Shown: in pieces, positions 22,507 to 31,628 of the stretch
How positions within the stretch are numbered: position 1 is the stretch's first letter
Layout of the letters: each line of letters starts with the position of its first letter
The notes under the pieces: generated by a model
What the model was told of the DNA's origin: nothing
Database searches by the model: none
Seen by the model: only the letters and a program-made list of their open reading frames with translations
Translations under genes and position numbers: made by a program
DNA from: Euryarchaeota archaeon UBA251
Lineage (GTDB): Archaea > Thermoplasmatota > Poseidoniia > Poseidoniales > Thalassarchaeaceae
Direction of reading: 5' to 3'
Length of the DNA stretch: 45,947 nucleotides
Assembly: GCA_002497905.1 (NCBI GenBank)
Contig: DAFJ01000083.1
Coordinates: 1-45,947 of the forward strand

Positions 22507-24906
22507 GTGATTGAACATATGAAGCAGAATTCTCTTGCTCGAATTCTCGTTCTGCTAATAGTTCTCGGTTTAGCCCTGAGTGTGGCCCCACAAGCCGATT
22601 CTTTACCTAACGGAATCATTGGCCAAAGCGAAAAAGGTTGCACATGCCACGGCGCCGTCCCTGACGCCGGAGTAACTCCCTCTATCGAAGGCCTTCCCAC
22701 GACATTCAATGCTAGTACAACCTACACCTTGACAATCTCATTCTCCGGCGGCCCTTCTGGACAAGCTGCTGAGCCTCACAATCTAGGAGGATTCAACCTA
22801 GCCACATCATCCGGAATTCTCGAAGCAGTTGATGATACTGTCAAGATTGAAGGTGATCAAGCTACTCACAATGGAATCGATGATGATCTAGATGGAAATG
22901 GACTTCAAGATGCAATTGAAGCCGGAGGAGAGGCAATTATCAGTGGTAACGATTACACTTCATGGCTAGTCAACTGGACCTCTCCCTCGAGTGGATCAAG
23001 TACGTTCACACTTGCAGTCAATTCTGTTAACGGAGATGGAAAGGCAAGTGCTGATGACGCATGGAATCTGATGTCTGTAACAGTTGCAGGACCCTCTACT
23101 GGAGCAGCAGTTGAGGAATTACAATCCGCAGACCCATTTGTTGTATTAGTCACACTCATTTTCGTCTCTGGTATTCTTCTAGCCGCTGTCATCCTATACA
23201 CATTCTATCGTGTCAGTCCTGACGGCTTCAATTGGGAGAGTTTTGCCCCCTGGATTACAGAATGGCTAACCTCTACAGATCACAAGAAGGTTGGAACTCT
23301 TTACTTCCTAGCAGGGTTCTTTTTCCTAGGGGTCGGAGGAATTATGGCGATGCTCATCCGAATACAACTAGCAGTCCCTGGTAACGATTTCTTGACTCAA
23401 GATCAATACAATCAATTCTTCACAATGCATGGCACAACGATGATTTTCCTTGCCGCTATGCCATTGATTAACGGATTTGCTAACTGGCTTATCCCACTTC
23501 AGATTGGAGCACATGACCTTGCATTGCCTAGAATCAATGCGATGTCATTTTGGCTTCAACCAGTTGGAGCGATCCTCATCTTTACCGGTGTATTCAGTGG
23601 ACAAGCTGCTGATACTGGATGGACTGGCTATGCTCCATACATCGTCTCTGAAACCGCACATAGTGGAACAACGATGTGGGTAGCTGGACAAATCATGCTT
23701 GTTGCGTCATCAACCTTGACAGGCATCAACTTCCTGACTACAATATGTAGTATGCGTGCCCCGGGAATGGGATGGATGCAAATGCCTTTGTTTACTTGGT
23801 CAATTTTCGTGGCTAACTTGATGCTCTTTATATCGATTCCAGCGTGGGGAGTAGGTCTAATCCAAGTTTATCTCGATAGGACAATTGGTACTGCATTTTA
23901 CCATGTGGCCTCAGGAGGGGATCCGCTACTTTGGAGTCATCTATTCTGGTATTTCGGACACCCTGAGGTATATGTCGTAATTCTACCAGCATTCGGAGTC
24001 ATATCCGAAGTCCTTTCAACTTCCGCTCGAAGATCTGTCTTCGGGTATCGTTCAATGGTGTATGCCATGGCTGGTATTGGTATTGTTGCTTTCATAGTAT
24101 ACGGTCACCACATGTTCACATCCGGCATGTCTCCAACCCTACGATTCGTAACTATGCTCTCAACTATGCTCGTTGCCGTGCCGACTGGAATTAAGATATT
24201 CAATTGGCTCAAAACGATGCACAAAGGATCTCTTGTCTATCGAACTCACACTTTGTGGGCGCTAGGATTCTTGGTTACATTCACTCTAGGAGGCATATCT
24301 GGGATGTTTTTCCCATCCTTGGCGATGGATACGCATCTGCATGAGACATACTTCGTTGTTGCACATTTCCATTATGTATTCGTCGGAGGGACTGTCTTTG
24401 GTATGTTCGCAGCAGTATACTACTGGTTCCCAAAGATGTCAGGGCGGATGATGGATGAGAAGTGGGGATTGTTACACTTCCTTACTGCTTTTGTCTCTTA
24501 CAATGGAATATTCTGGCCCATGCACAAGCTCGGTGTTCTTGGTATGGCGCGACGCCATCACACTTGGTTCATAACAACTGATGATTATACTAATATTCCA
24601 GCTGAAATGGCATCTTGGAATATGTTCATTACAGTATCAGCATTCATCTTCTTCTTCTCGAATTTTATTCTAGTTGGGAATATGGTCAAGACCATTGTAT
24701 CTGGAGAAAAGGCTCCTGCCGACCCATGGGGAGGATGGTCATTTGAATGGATGACTTCATCGCCTCCGCCTACTCCATCCTTTGACCCCCATAACCCACC
24801 AGTGTTGCACGATGCGAATGAGCATGTAGCAACTGAGCCAACAATCTTTGGACAGTGGTTTGAGAGTCTAATGATGCCAGAAGATGAAACGGAGGGGATT
24901 CATTGA
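22507..24906 (+). CDS. coxA: Cytochrome c oxidase subunit I with N-terminal exported CxCH domain
   Basis: The 799-residue product has a heme-copper oxidase subunit I core (about 250-760) of the A1 type: heme a H308 (TMHGTTM), CuB ligands H485 (FGHPEVY, with E487 and cross-link Y489) and H534/H535 (YGHHMFT), heme a3 H620 and heme a H622 (VVAHFHYV). In front lies an unusual 245-residue extension. It has a signal-like helix (10-30), a beta-sandwich-like domain with KGCTCHG (C45, C47, H48) and GGFNLATSSG resembling choice-of-anchor V/reelin-like domains, an Asp-rich loop (124-133), and a helix (211-234) leading into the core. ATG 22507 or 22519 may start it. The next gene starts inside its stop (TTGA). 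Confidence 0.93.
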   Translation: MIEHMKQNSLARILVLLIVLGLALSVAPQADSLPNGIIGQSEKGCTCHGAVPDAGVTPSIEGLPTTFNASTTYTLTISFSGGPSGQAAEPHNLGGFNLATSSGILEAVDDTVKIEGDQATHNGIDDDLDGNGLQDAIEAGGEAIISGNDYTSWLVNWTSPSSGSSTFTLAVNSVNGDGKASADDAWNLMSVTVAGPSTGAAVEELQSADPFVVLVTLIFVSGILLAAVILYTFYRVSPDGFNWESFAPWITEWLTSTDHKKVGTLYFLAGFFFLGVGGIMAMLIRIQLAVPGNDFLTQDQYNQFFTMHGTTMIFLAAMPLINGFANWLIPLQIGAHDLALPRINAMSFWLQPVGAILIFTGVFSGQAADTGWTGYAPYIVSETAHSGTTMWVAGQIMLVASSTLTGINFLTTICSMRAPGMGWMQMPLFTWSIFVANLMLFISIPAWGVGLIQVYLDRTIGTAFYHVASGGDPLLWSHLFWYFGHPEVYVVILPAFGVISEVLSTSARRSVFGYRSMVYAMAGIGIVAFIVYGHHMFTSGMSPTLRFVTMLSTMLVAVPTGIKIFNWLKTMHKGSLVYRTHTLWALGFLVTFTLGGISGMFFPSLAMDTHLHETYFVVAHFHYVFVGGTVFGMFAAVYYWFPKMSGRMMDEKWGLLHFLTAFVSYNGIFWPMHKLGVLGMARRHHTWFITTDDYTNIPAEMASWNMFITVSAFIFFFSNFILVGNMVKTIVSGEKAPADPWGGWSFEWMTSSPPPTPSFDPHNPPVLHDANEHVATEPTIFGQWFESLMMPEDETEGIH

Positions 24907-26054
24907 GCGACGACCATGATCACGACTATGATCACCATCCATCGCCTTGGGGCCCCCATGATTGGAGTCATGGGGCACCACACAACTCTTTCGCTCCACT
25001 GGTCATGAGTATTGGAATCGGCATATTCCTCTACGCTCTTGCCTCAGTATTCGTAGGTGGAGAGGTTGCAAACCTAGGAGCTCTAAGTGGGGTGATGCTC
25101 GGAATTATTGTTATCACGATCGGACTACTTATCTGGTGGCGACAGGACATGTCTTTCGACGGAACATACGAGCCAAAGGCAACTGGAGCACCCTTCCGTA
25201 ATATCGATTTACGCAAGATTGCAATGTGGGTTTTCTTAATGTCGGAGATGATGGTCTTCACTAGTTTGTTCAGCACCTATATCCGATATCGACTTGGTAT
25301 TCCAAATTGTGAGGAAGTATTTCTGTCAGGAGAATGGATTGAAGGTACATCCGTGGTTTGCTTTGAGCCAGCCGCACACTTGATTGCTAGTAGTTGGTTT
25401 CATCTTGCACCAGGTGCTGCCAACACATTCGCCTTGATTATCTCTTCATTCACCATCGTGCTAGCCTTGAAGACCGCTAAAATGAGTAACAAGAAATATG
25501 CAGACAGGTATGAGGTCGAGTTGAGCGATGTTCACTCACATCGTAGTCGTAAGGTAGCAATGTTCCTAGGATCTACTCTATTCCTTGCAACACTATTCCT
25601 CACACTAAAGATGATTGAATGGTTCGTCGGTTTCCCAACACCGGGCCCATTGACAGAGCTGAATCATGGTCATTCCGAAATTGCTTCACTCTATTCCGAA
25701 GGATATACGATTCATGCGAGCGCTTACCAGCATCACGCCTATGACACAGCATACCATGGAGGCCATGAAATCCCTCATGATAGTGCACTATACTCGATGA
25801 TGCAGGCTGGAACTCATCCCGGAGGTATAATGATGGCAGATATCCGAGTTGGTGCCTCAACCTTCTTCGTAACAACTGGAACCCATGGAATGCACGTTCT
25901 TGGCGGAATGATTGGCTTGTCTTACATGACTTTCAAGGGACTCCGTGGCGGTTATGGTCCATCAAATGCTGTGTCGATTGAATACTTCGGACTCTATTGG
26001 CACTTCGTCGATCTAGTCTGGGTACTGGTCTTCCCATTCTTCTATCTATTCTGA
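24903..26054 (+). CDS. coxC: Cytochrome c oxidase subunit III
   Basis: The product is about 383 residues with seven hydrophobic helices, typical of subunit III. Family marks are WVFLMSEMMVFTSLFSTYIRYR (near 108-130), FHLAPGAANTFALIISS (near 165), and the C-terminal GTHGMHVLGGMIGL, then EYFGLYWHFVDLVWVLVFPFFYLF. Subunit III stabilises the core and supports proton uptake. The start appears to be TTG 24903, overlapping the coxA stop; no ATG lies before the His-rich N-terminus HDHDYDHHPSP. A His-rich loop near 255-285 (HAYDTAYHGGHEIPHDS) sits between helices and is longer than in most relatives. It may bind metal, by inference. Confidence 0.93.
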   Translation: MSDDHDHDYDHHPSPWGPHDWSHGAPHNSFAPLVMSIGIGIFLYALASVFVGGEVANLGALSGVMLGIIVITIGLLIWWRQDMSFDGTYEPKATGAPFRNIDLRKIAMWVFLMSEMMVFTSLFSTYIRYRLGIPNCEEVFLSGEWIEGTSVVCFEPAAHLIASSWFHLAPGAANTFALIISSFTIVLALKTAKMSNKKYADRYEVELSDVHSHRSRKVAMFLGSTLFLATLFLTLKMIEWFVGFPTPGPLTELNHGHSEIASLYSEGYTIHASAYQHHAYDTAYHGGHEIPHDSALYSMMQAGTHPGGIMMADIRVGASTFFVTTGTHGMHVLGGMIGLSYMTFKGLRGGYGPSNAVSIEYFGLYWHFVDLVWVLVFPFFYLF

Positions 26055-26064
26055 GGTTGACAAT

Positions 26065-26394
26065 ATGGCACATTACACGATTTTAGGAAAAGATCCCTAC
26101 TGGATGAATTTCTGGGGCCTGATGATTCTCACTGCTATTGAAGTCGGTGCTGTTGGTGTAGAATTAGGTGATACCATTACAATGAGTATCCTAATTGGGA
26201 TTGCTATTCCGAAATTCATCATGATTGCTGCGATATTCATGCACCTCTATGGTGACGCAGATTCCAAGATTCTCACAATGACTGCACTCTTCCCAGCGTT
26301 TTTCATAATCGTCATGGTTTTCTTCATCGGCCTCACTAGCCCAGGAGCCGCCACCGAGCTCCCAGCATGGTGTCGACCCGGATATTGGACCTGA
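26065..26394 (+). CDS. coxD: Cytochrome c oxidase subunit IV-like (CtaF/CoxD) protein
   Basis: A 109-residue protein with three membrane helices (about 13-33, 40-62 and 69-90). It matches the prokaryotic subunit IV (COX4_pro) family: NFWGLMILTAIEVGAV, then AIPKFIMIAAIFMHLYGD with the conserved helix-2 K and F-MHL, then FIIVMVFFIGLT. It is a small accessory subunit of aa3 oxidases. It lies 10 bases downstream of coxC, closing the operon before tRNA-Ser. Confidence 0.88.
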   Translation: MAHYTILGKDPYWMNFWGLMILTAIEVGAVGVELGDTITMSILIGIAIPKFIMIAAIFMHLYGDADSKILTMTALFPAFFIIVMVFFIGLTSPGAATELPAWCRPGYWT

Positions 26395-26438
26395 AATGCA
26401 CAAAGCGTGAAATCCACCTTAGGATTCGAACACCTGTA

Positions 26439-26521
26439 GCTGACGTCGCATAGCCTGGTATTGCGCCGGATTTGAAATCCGGTGTCCCTTGGACTCGGGA
26501 GTTCGAATCTCTCCGTCAGCG
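26439..26521 (+). tRNA. tRNA-Ser (anticodon UGA)
   Basis: The acceptor stem GCTGACG pairs fully with CGTCAGC, with discriminator G. The anticodon stem CCGGA/TCCGG encloses the loop TTTGAAA, giving anticodon TGA. The long variable arm GTCC-CTT-GGAC marks a class II tRNA, as expected for serine, and the T arm GGGAG-TTCGAAT-CTCTC is canonical. There is no intron and CCA is not encoded. It lies just after coxD and before the lipoprotein-like gene. Confidence 0.94.
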
Positions 26522-26571
26522 CCTCCCTTCAACTCGGGAAATGTATTCAACGCCGATGTTGCTCCGTAACC

Positions 26572-28098
26572 ATGGGCGTGCGCAGAACGGGACCCTCACT
26601 CATCGTTCTCATGCTGTCATTGAGCCTTGTTGGATGCCTCGCTGCAGCTCCTGCAGAATGGGGAACAGGGCAAGGAATGGTCTCCGTAGAAATGTCCGAT
26701 GATGGGACAAGTGTAACCATTCACGAGCGTCTCTCTAGTGACTCCAATAATGACATCGTAGGAGTCGAAGTTCCAGTCATTGGCTGTAACACCAACGAAA
26801 ATGGTACTATCCCTCAGAAATCACAAGATGTGACGGAGGACGACCATGGTGGAGATCCGATTAGAATCGAAGGTTGGCTTGCGACATCGAAGAATTTTCC
26901 AGATGACGAAGGGCCTTCCATTCAAGCAATCATCGTCGATGTGATGCCAATTGAAGATGCGCAGGACACGAAAGGGATAGAGCGAGATCCAGGGCAACAA
27001 GTTCCAGGAATCCAAGACAAGCGATGGGCTACGCCTCTCTATGCTGAGGCTCAGTTCGGGCAGGACTACGATGCCGTCGAAGAAAAGCGCGGTTGGGCCC
27101 TGATTGGTATTATTCCAGGTAATGAGAATGTGCTCGATGGGATGGCTGGGCTACAAGAATGGAATCGTCCAGTTGCCTTAGAGGGTTACATGCTCCATGG
27201 ATCGGTTGGAGGTACTGTGACTATCCCATCAGGTTCATCCGTACAGGACTGTGAATTGAGTTCGAACACTCGATTTGCTGCTCACATGGTAATCACCAGC
27301 ATCGAAATTGGAGGAGTAACTGCATCAGAATCCGAGGCATACTCTATGGGAAGTATACCTCTCATCGGTGGTCCACTCTACCTAATGATCGTCCTTATCG
27401 GAGGTGGGGCAGGTGCTTTCGGAACATTCACCTACGCTTCAATCCAGATTCGTACTGCAGCAACAAAACAAGCAGCTACGCTGATGTCGGAGAAACAAAT
27501 CAAAGCAGCGGGAAGTGTTGCGAAGGAACTCAAGAAACACAAGAAGGAAGTTGAGAGTATCAACAAAGACAGAGAAACATCCGAATCTGTCGGCGTAGTT
27601 GATGATACCAGTGTGAAGAAGGTCGAAATCAAAGAATTCGATGTCTCAGCAACACTAGATGGCCCCGCAGATTCCATGGAGGCGTTGAACAGCGTCTCAC
27701 GAACTCCTGGTGCTGGAGTAATCCAAACCGAAGCATCAGTCGAAATGGACGATAAGTTACGTGAAGTCATGGAATCCGCGATGGAAGAAGCAAGTTCTCC
27801 ATCTTCTGGCCCAAGTGGGCGAAGAATGGGTGGAGGCGTGACTGGCGGAGGAGGCCCAGGAAGTCGACGAACCATGTCGAGTTCGATTAGTTCCGATGAG
27901 ATGGTTACAGAAAATGATTCGCAACCTGAACCAGTAAAGCGGAGTCCACCAGTCATGAGGAAGCGGGCGGTTCGTACACCAAAGCAAGAAATCACCGACC
28001 CTGAACCTGAACCTGAAGAAGATCAAGAAACAAGATTCGACACCCGTGAAGGTCCAAGTATCTCAGATGATGATGAATTCTCAGACTTCAGTTTCTAA
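26572..28098 (+). CDS. Lipoprotein-like membrane protein of unknown function
   Basis: The 508-residue product starts with a signal whose end, LSLVGCLAAA, fits a lipobox (C22), so lipid anchoring outside the cell is likely. Residues about 30-260 form a beta-rich outer domain. A hydrophobic helix (about 265-288, LMIVLIGGGAGAFGTFTYA) then crosses the membrane. The remaining 215 residues are cytoplasmic: a charged helix (MSEKQIKAAGSVAKELKKHK), then a long disordered Gly/Ser/Pro/Glu-rich tail ending in acidic residues. The frame is open back to 26482 inside the tRNA, so ATG 26572 is the real start. The function is not recognised. The stop abuts the convergent lipid kinase gene. Confidence 0.65.
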   Translation: MGVRRTGPSLIVLMLSLSLVGCLAAAPAEWGTGQGMVSVEMSDDGTSVTIHERLSSDSNNDIVGVEVPVIGCNTNENGTIPQKSQDVTEDDHGGDPIRIEGWLATSKNFPDDEGPSIQAIIVDVMPIEDAQDTKGIERDPGQQVPGIQDKRWATPLYAEAQFGQDYDAVEEKRGWALIGIIPGNENVLDGMAGLQEWNRPVALEGYMLHGSVGGTVTIPSGSSVQDCELSSNTRFAAHMVITSIEIGGVTASESEAYSMGSIPLIGGPLYLMIVLIGGGAGAFGTFTYASIQIRTAATKQAATLMSEKQIKAAGSVAKELKKHKKEVESINKDRETSESVGVVDDTSVKKVEIKEFDVSATLDGPADSMEALNSVSRTPGAGVIQTEASVEMDDKLREVMESAMEEASSPSSGPSGRRMGGGVTGGGGPGSRRTMSSSISSDEMVTENDSQPEPVKRSPPVMRKRAVRTPKQEITDPEPEPEEDQETRFDTREGPSISDDDEFSDFSF

Positions 28099-29136
28099 TT
28101 AGACGATTAGACGTATTGCCTGTGGCATGACTTGCATATCCAGAGGTGTACATCCAATGAGTTCACCATCAATGTTGATTGCCATGGGTTCATTCGTCTC
28201 GATTCTTAGATGTTTGAATCGATGATAGATAACGCTGGGATGGAAAACATGCCTCCCCTCTTTCTGGAGCATGCCAAATGCCTTGAGCAATGATGGACGA
28301 CTCATCCTCTGTAATATGCCGAGATCCATCTCACCATCGTCAATTGATGCACCTGGTCCGAGTTTCAATCCAGAACCACCAAGCTGAGTATTCTGAATCA
28401 AGAAAAGAGTGTAGTCACCCTCCATTCGATGACCATCAAGAGTCAATGTGGCACGACGACGACGATTAACGAGCATCATCATGACAATTCCTACATCGTA
28501 ACGTATTGGACCCATCCAACGTAACTTCTCTGCGAGAACGACTGAATCCACTCCCAATCCCCACGTTACGAGATTATGGCTATACCATGTCATCTCAGGA
28601 CCAGGATCCTTACGATTCCCTGATCGCAGATTCACCTCGGCAAGGTCAATCGCTTGAGTACTGCCTCGAAGAATTCTAGATACACTATCATCTACCCCTG
28701 AGATTCCAAGTTCTGTTCCTTGAGAGTTCCCAGTTCCGGCAGGGATGACTGCGAAGATCGGTGTCGTTGTTGGCTTAGTTCTCATCCAACCAGTAATTGC
28801 TTCAGAAAGAGTTCCATCTCCACCAACCACTGCAATACAATCTCCATCATTCAAATCTAGAGATGCAGCAATCTCGACAATATGGCTTGCATATTCTGAA
28901 TGATGTACGTCAACAACCACTCCTGCCTCAATGAGAAGACGTTCAGCTTCTTGACCAACCAAGAGACCTTTCTTCCTTCCAGAATATGGATTGACAAGGA
29001 GGTGCACTTTGGAAGGAGGTGATGCATCAATCGCCGGCTGAGTGAAAAAGGGAGCGAAGATTGGTCGATGAACGCCACTACGCTTTTTGGAAGAGGTGTC
29101 TGCTTCGAAGATCAAACGATCGACTGAATCGCCCAT
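28099..29136 (-). CDS. Diacylglycerol/sphingosine kinase-family lipid kinase
   Basis: A 345-residue DAGK_cat-family protein. The nucleotide site is clear: VHLLVNPYSGRKKG (near 43-56), CIAVVGGDGTLSEAITGWM (near 98-116) and FAVIPAGTGNSQGTELG (near 124-140). The C-terminal beta-sandwich has LDGHRMEGDYTLFLIQNT, then GPGASIDDGEMDLGIL and INIDGELIGCTPLDMQVMP, as in YegS, DgkB and LCB5-type kinases. In Archaea, members may act on isoprenoid diether lipids or sphingoid-like alcohols; the substrate here is inferred only. ATG 29136 was chosen, since the longer frame opens with GTG 29157. It is divergent from ribD. Confidence 0.88.
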   Translation of the reverse strand: MGDSVDRLIFEADTSSKKRSGVHRPIFAPFFTQPAIDASPPSKVHLLVNPYSGRKKGLLVGQEAERLLIEAGVVVDVHHSEYASHIVEIAASLDLNDGDCIAVVGGDGTLSEAITGWMRTKPTTTPIFAVIPAGTGNSQGTELGISGVDDSVSRILRGSTQAIDLAEVNLRSGNRKDPGPEMTWYSHNLVTWGLGVDSVVLAEKLRWMGPIRYDVGIVMMMLVNRRRRATLTLDGHRMEGDYTLFLIQNTQLGGSGLKLGPGASIDDGEMDLGILQRMSRPSLLKAFGMLQKEGRHVFHPSVIYHRFKHLRIETNEPMAINIDGELIGCTPLDMQVMPQAIRLIV

Positions 29137-29204
29137 GAATTGAGAGGGGGGGCCCACAACATGAACCCTGTCCTGAACTACACCCTAATTGAAGCGAAGC
29201 CATC

Positions 29205-30344
29205 ATGATAGATGCAGCCCCCCCATACAACATGGAGCCAGAGGTGCGGTTCATGGCAAGAGCCATCGAGATTGCAGAACGTGGTCTCGCGCGAGTTTCT
29301 CCAAATCCGCCAGTAGGTTGCGTCCTAGTTCGAGATGGGCGGATTATCGCAGAAGGATGGCATGATCGTATTGGTAACTTGCATGCCGAGCAAGCAGCAA
29401 TCGCAGATGCAGAAGAGCGTGGAGAGCCAACCGAAGGAGCCACCGCATACGTAACATTGGAACCATGCAATCACTTTGGACGAACCCCCCCTTGCACTCA
29501 AGCTCTGCTATGGGCCGGAATTGATTCGGTAATCATCGCCGCCAAAGACCCGAACCCTAACGTTCGTGGTCATGGAATTAGAGTTCTCGAAGAAGCAGGC
29601 ATCGAAGTTCGTTATGGCATGTTAAAATTAGAAGCAGAAACGCAAATGCAGGCATTCATGCGTTGGTGCCACCATCGACGACCCATAGTAACCCTGAAGA
29701 TGGCAGTCGATGCAAAAAATCGCGTAGACACAGATTCGGGGGCCTCTACCCGTTTCACCACAGAAAAATCACTCAATTTCGCTCATGCTTTACGACGACA
29801 GACAGATGCAATCCTTGTCGGCTCAGGGACTGTCGTCCGTGACAATCCATCACTCACTGTTCGCCACGTCCCCCTTGATGGGGTTGACCAACCATTACGT
29901 ATCGTTTTAGATCGACGAGGTCGCGTCTCATCGGACGCAAAGGTCTGGAATCAAGAGGCTCCTAGCCTCCATATCCATGGATTAGAGAATATCGAAGAAA
30001 ACATGGATGTCGAATCCATAGCAATCGCTGATCTCAATGAAGAGAAAGGATTGCATGATCTACTCGATCTACTTGGAGATCGAGGTATCCAAGAACTTTT
30101 GATCGAAGGGGGGCCCAAAATCTGGACTAGTTTTCTTGAAGCCGGCCTTGTTGATCGTCTAATCCACATCCGTAGTCGTGAAGAGATAGGAAGCGGACCA
30201 AGGATGATACTGGATGAAGCACACTTGGATTCAAACAATCTCTTACTACATTCCGAATCTGAAGACACGGGTGATTGGATTCAAATCTACACAAAATCGA
30301 ACTTTAAGCCTCCAAATTCAACGTGGCCCTACCCGTCGAGTTGA
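29205..30344 (+). CDS. ribD: Bifunctional riboflavin biosynthesis protein RibD
   Basis: The 379-residue protein carries both domains of bacterial RibD. Residues 10-150 form the zinc pyrimidine deaminase: LHAEQAAI (H60, catalytic E62) and LEPCNHFGRTPPCTQALL (C88, C97). Residues about 158-370 are the NADPH-dependent reductase: RPIVTLKMAVDAKN, DAILVGSGTVVRDNPSLTVR and ELLIEGGPKIWTSFLEAGLVDRL. It converts diaminohydroxyphosphoribosylamino-pyrimidine to the ribitylaminouracil precursor. Most Archaea use only a stand-alone reductase, reducing before deamination, so a fused enzyme suggests bacterial ancestry (inference). ATG 29205 is a natural start; it ends 26 bases before tRNA-Arg. Confidence 0.92.
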   Translation: MIDAAPPYNMEPEVRFMARAIEIAERGLARVSPNPPVGCVLVRDGRIIAEGWHDRIGNLHAEQAAIADAEERGEPTEGATAYVTLEPCNHFGRTPPCTQALLWAGIDSVIIAAKDPNPNVRGHGIRVLEEAGIEVRYGMLKLEAETQMQAFMRWCHHRRPIVTLKMAVDAKNRVDTDSGASTRFTTEKSLNFAHALRRQTDAILVGSGTVVRDNPSLTVRHVPLDGVDQPLRIVLDRRGRVSSDAKVWNQEAPSLHIHGLENIEENMDVESIAIADLNEEKGLHDLLDLLGDRGIQELLIEGGPKIWTSFLEAGLVDRLIHIRSREEIGSGPRMILDEAHLDSNNLLLHSESEDTGDWIQIYTKSNFKPPNSTWPYPSS

Positions 30345-30370
30345 AATCAATCCGCCCGGTCGAGAAGGCT

Positions 30371-30444
30371 GGGCGATTGGTGTAGTCTGGATATCATCTG
30401 GCGCTTCGGACGCTAGGACACGGGTTCGAATCCTGTATCGCCCA
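30371..30444 (+). tRNA. tRNA-Arg (anticodon UCG)
   Basis: The acceptor stem GGGCGAT pairs with ATCGCCC, with discriminator A. The anticodon stem TGGCG/CGCTA has a loop of CTTCGGA, giving anticodon TCG, read as arginine (CGN). The T arm is ACGGG/CCTGT around TTCGAAT. The D stem is short and contains G-U pairs. No intron and no encoded CCA are seen. It lies between ribD and the end of the convergent TRM11-like gene. Confidence 0.92.
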
Positions 30445-30447
30445 CTC

Positions 30448-31569
30448 TCATATCGGTTGCAGGCGAAGTAGAAGTCGCGCTAGACTCCGGTGGACATGGA
30501 TGGAGTGCGCGACATCGATGCGGAGGTTTTGTTCAGAGAGAATGCGGCTAAACACGTCGCTTTCTCCATCAAGGGCCAATGCAACATTTCCCGATCGAAT
30601 TAATTCATTTTTCTCTGGAGAAATAGGGAGAAGAATAACGAAACAACCGGTAGAGATAGCTTGACAGGATTGGACTGTTCGTTGAAAGAGATCCATTCCT
30701 TCACCATCTGACCAAGAATTTCTGCCATATGGTGGATCGAACACAAAGGCAGAGTCCTCCATTACGGGCCAGAGTTCCTCCAGTTGAGTTGCATCATGAG
30801 TGAACAACTCGTACAAAGATGGATCAATATCAATTTGCTCTAGATTCTGTCGTGAACCTTCCACCATCCGAACATCAAGATCAGAACCGAAAACATGGAT
30901 GTCACTGAGAGCAGCCTCGATGATAATGCCTCCTGTTCCACAAAATGGGTCAATGATGCCGCTTGGTTTTTCACCTAAGATTCTAGTCAGATTAACCATA
31001 GTTCGGGCAAGACGAGGATCAAGGCTAACTGGTCTGAAATAAGCACGATCGGTTGCACTCCGTGAAGCAAATATGCCTCCACCTTGGCCCTTTTGAGCAA
31101 CTACGCCCCATATCCATCCATGCTCATTTACGTATTCTGATTCAGGATGTGTGGGCTCTGTAGCTGGGCCACATGGATGAATCATCAGCGTCAAATCTGG
31201 ACTGTCAAGATCAATTGAACGACCTTGATTGTGTAGCAATGCACCAACTTCTCTTTCCAAGACCTTTGTATTCTCATCCTCAATGAAGCCGAGACGATGA
31301 ACTCGCACCATCACTGTTTGATTGATACGGGGGTGAGTATCATTGAACCAAGATGCTATCGATTCTGCTGAGGGACGTTCTTTTGATTGACTGAACGGAT
31401 GGAGAAGGCGATCAATTAGAGATGATTCGGAAATATTCGGAATTCCTGTAACAATCACAACACGAGGATGGATTACATCTTGGATTTCAGCGAAACTACC
31501 TGCTTCCGAACGGAACAGGGGTGGATGCCAACCGCTCCCAACCAACATGGACCTATGGGGGACCGCCAT
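30448..31569 (-). CDS. tRNA guanosine-N2 methyltransferase, TRM11/Trm-G10 type
   Basis: The product from ATG 31569 has 373 residues (alternatives 31587 and 31548). An N-terminal THUMP-like RNA-binding region spans about 20-170 (e.g. VMVRVHRLGFIEDENTKVLEREVGALL). A class I SAM methyltransferase domain follows with ASRSATDRAYFRPVSLDPRLARTMVNLT, motif I GIIDPFCGTGGIIIEAAL, VFGSDLDVRMVEGSRQNL and the catalytic DPPYGR motif IV. This arrangement is that of archaeal Trm-G10 and eukaryotic Trm11, which make m2G or m22G at tRNA position 10. It lies beside tRNA-Arg, with its stop 3 bases past the tRNA on the opposite strand. The specific position is inferred from the family. Confidence 0.88.
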   Translation of the reverse strand: MAVPHRSMLVGSGWHPPLFRSEAGSFAEIQDVIHPRVVIVTGIPNISESSLIDRLLHPFSQSKERPSAESIASWFNDTHPRINQTVMVRVHRLGFIEDENTKVLEREVGALLHNQGRSIDLDSPDLTLMIHPCGPATEPTHPESEYVNEHGWIWGVVAQKGQGGGIFASRSATDRAYFRPVSLDPRLARTMVNLTRILGEKPSGIIDPFCGTGGIIIEAALSDIHVFGSDLDVRMVEGSRQNLEQIDIDPSLYELFTHDATQLEELWPVMEDSAFVFDPPYGRNSWSDGEGMDLFQRTVQSCQAISTGCFVILLPISPEKNELIRSGNVALALDGESDVFSRILSEQNLRIDVAHSIHVHRSLARLLLRLQPI

Positions 31570-31628
31570 GGTAGTTGGAGGGACCATTGGCCTTCAATCC
31601 TATAACACGCGAAGTACTCCATCGGCAC

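Noticed and set aside
26418..26438. GGATTCGAAC, a possible T-arm of a minus-strand tRNA beside tRNA-Ser
   Set aside because: Flanking bases do not pair as a T stem and no other arm is present.
27830..27870. Gly-rich repeat region as a repeat element
   Set aside because: It is in-frame low complexity within the lipoprotein-like gene's cytoplasmic tail.
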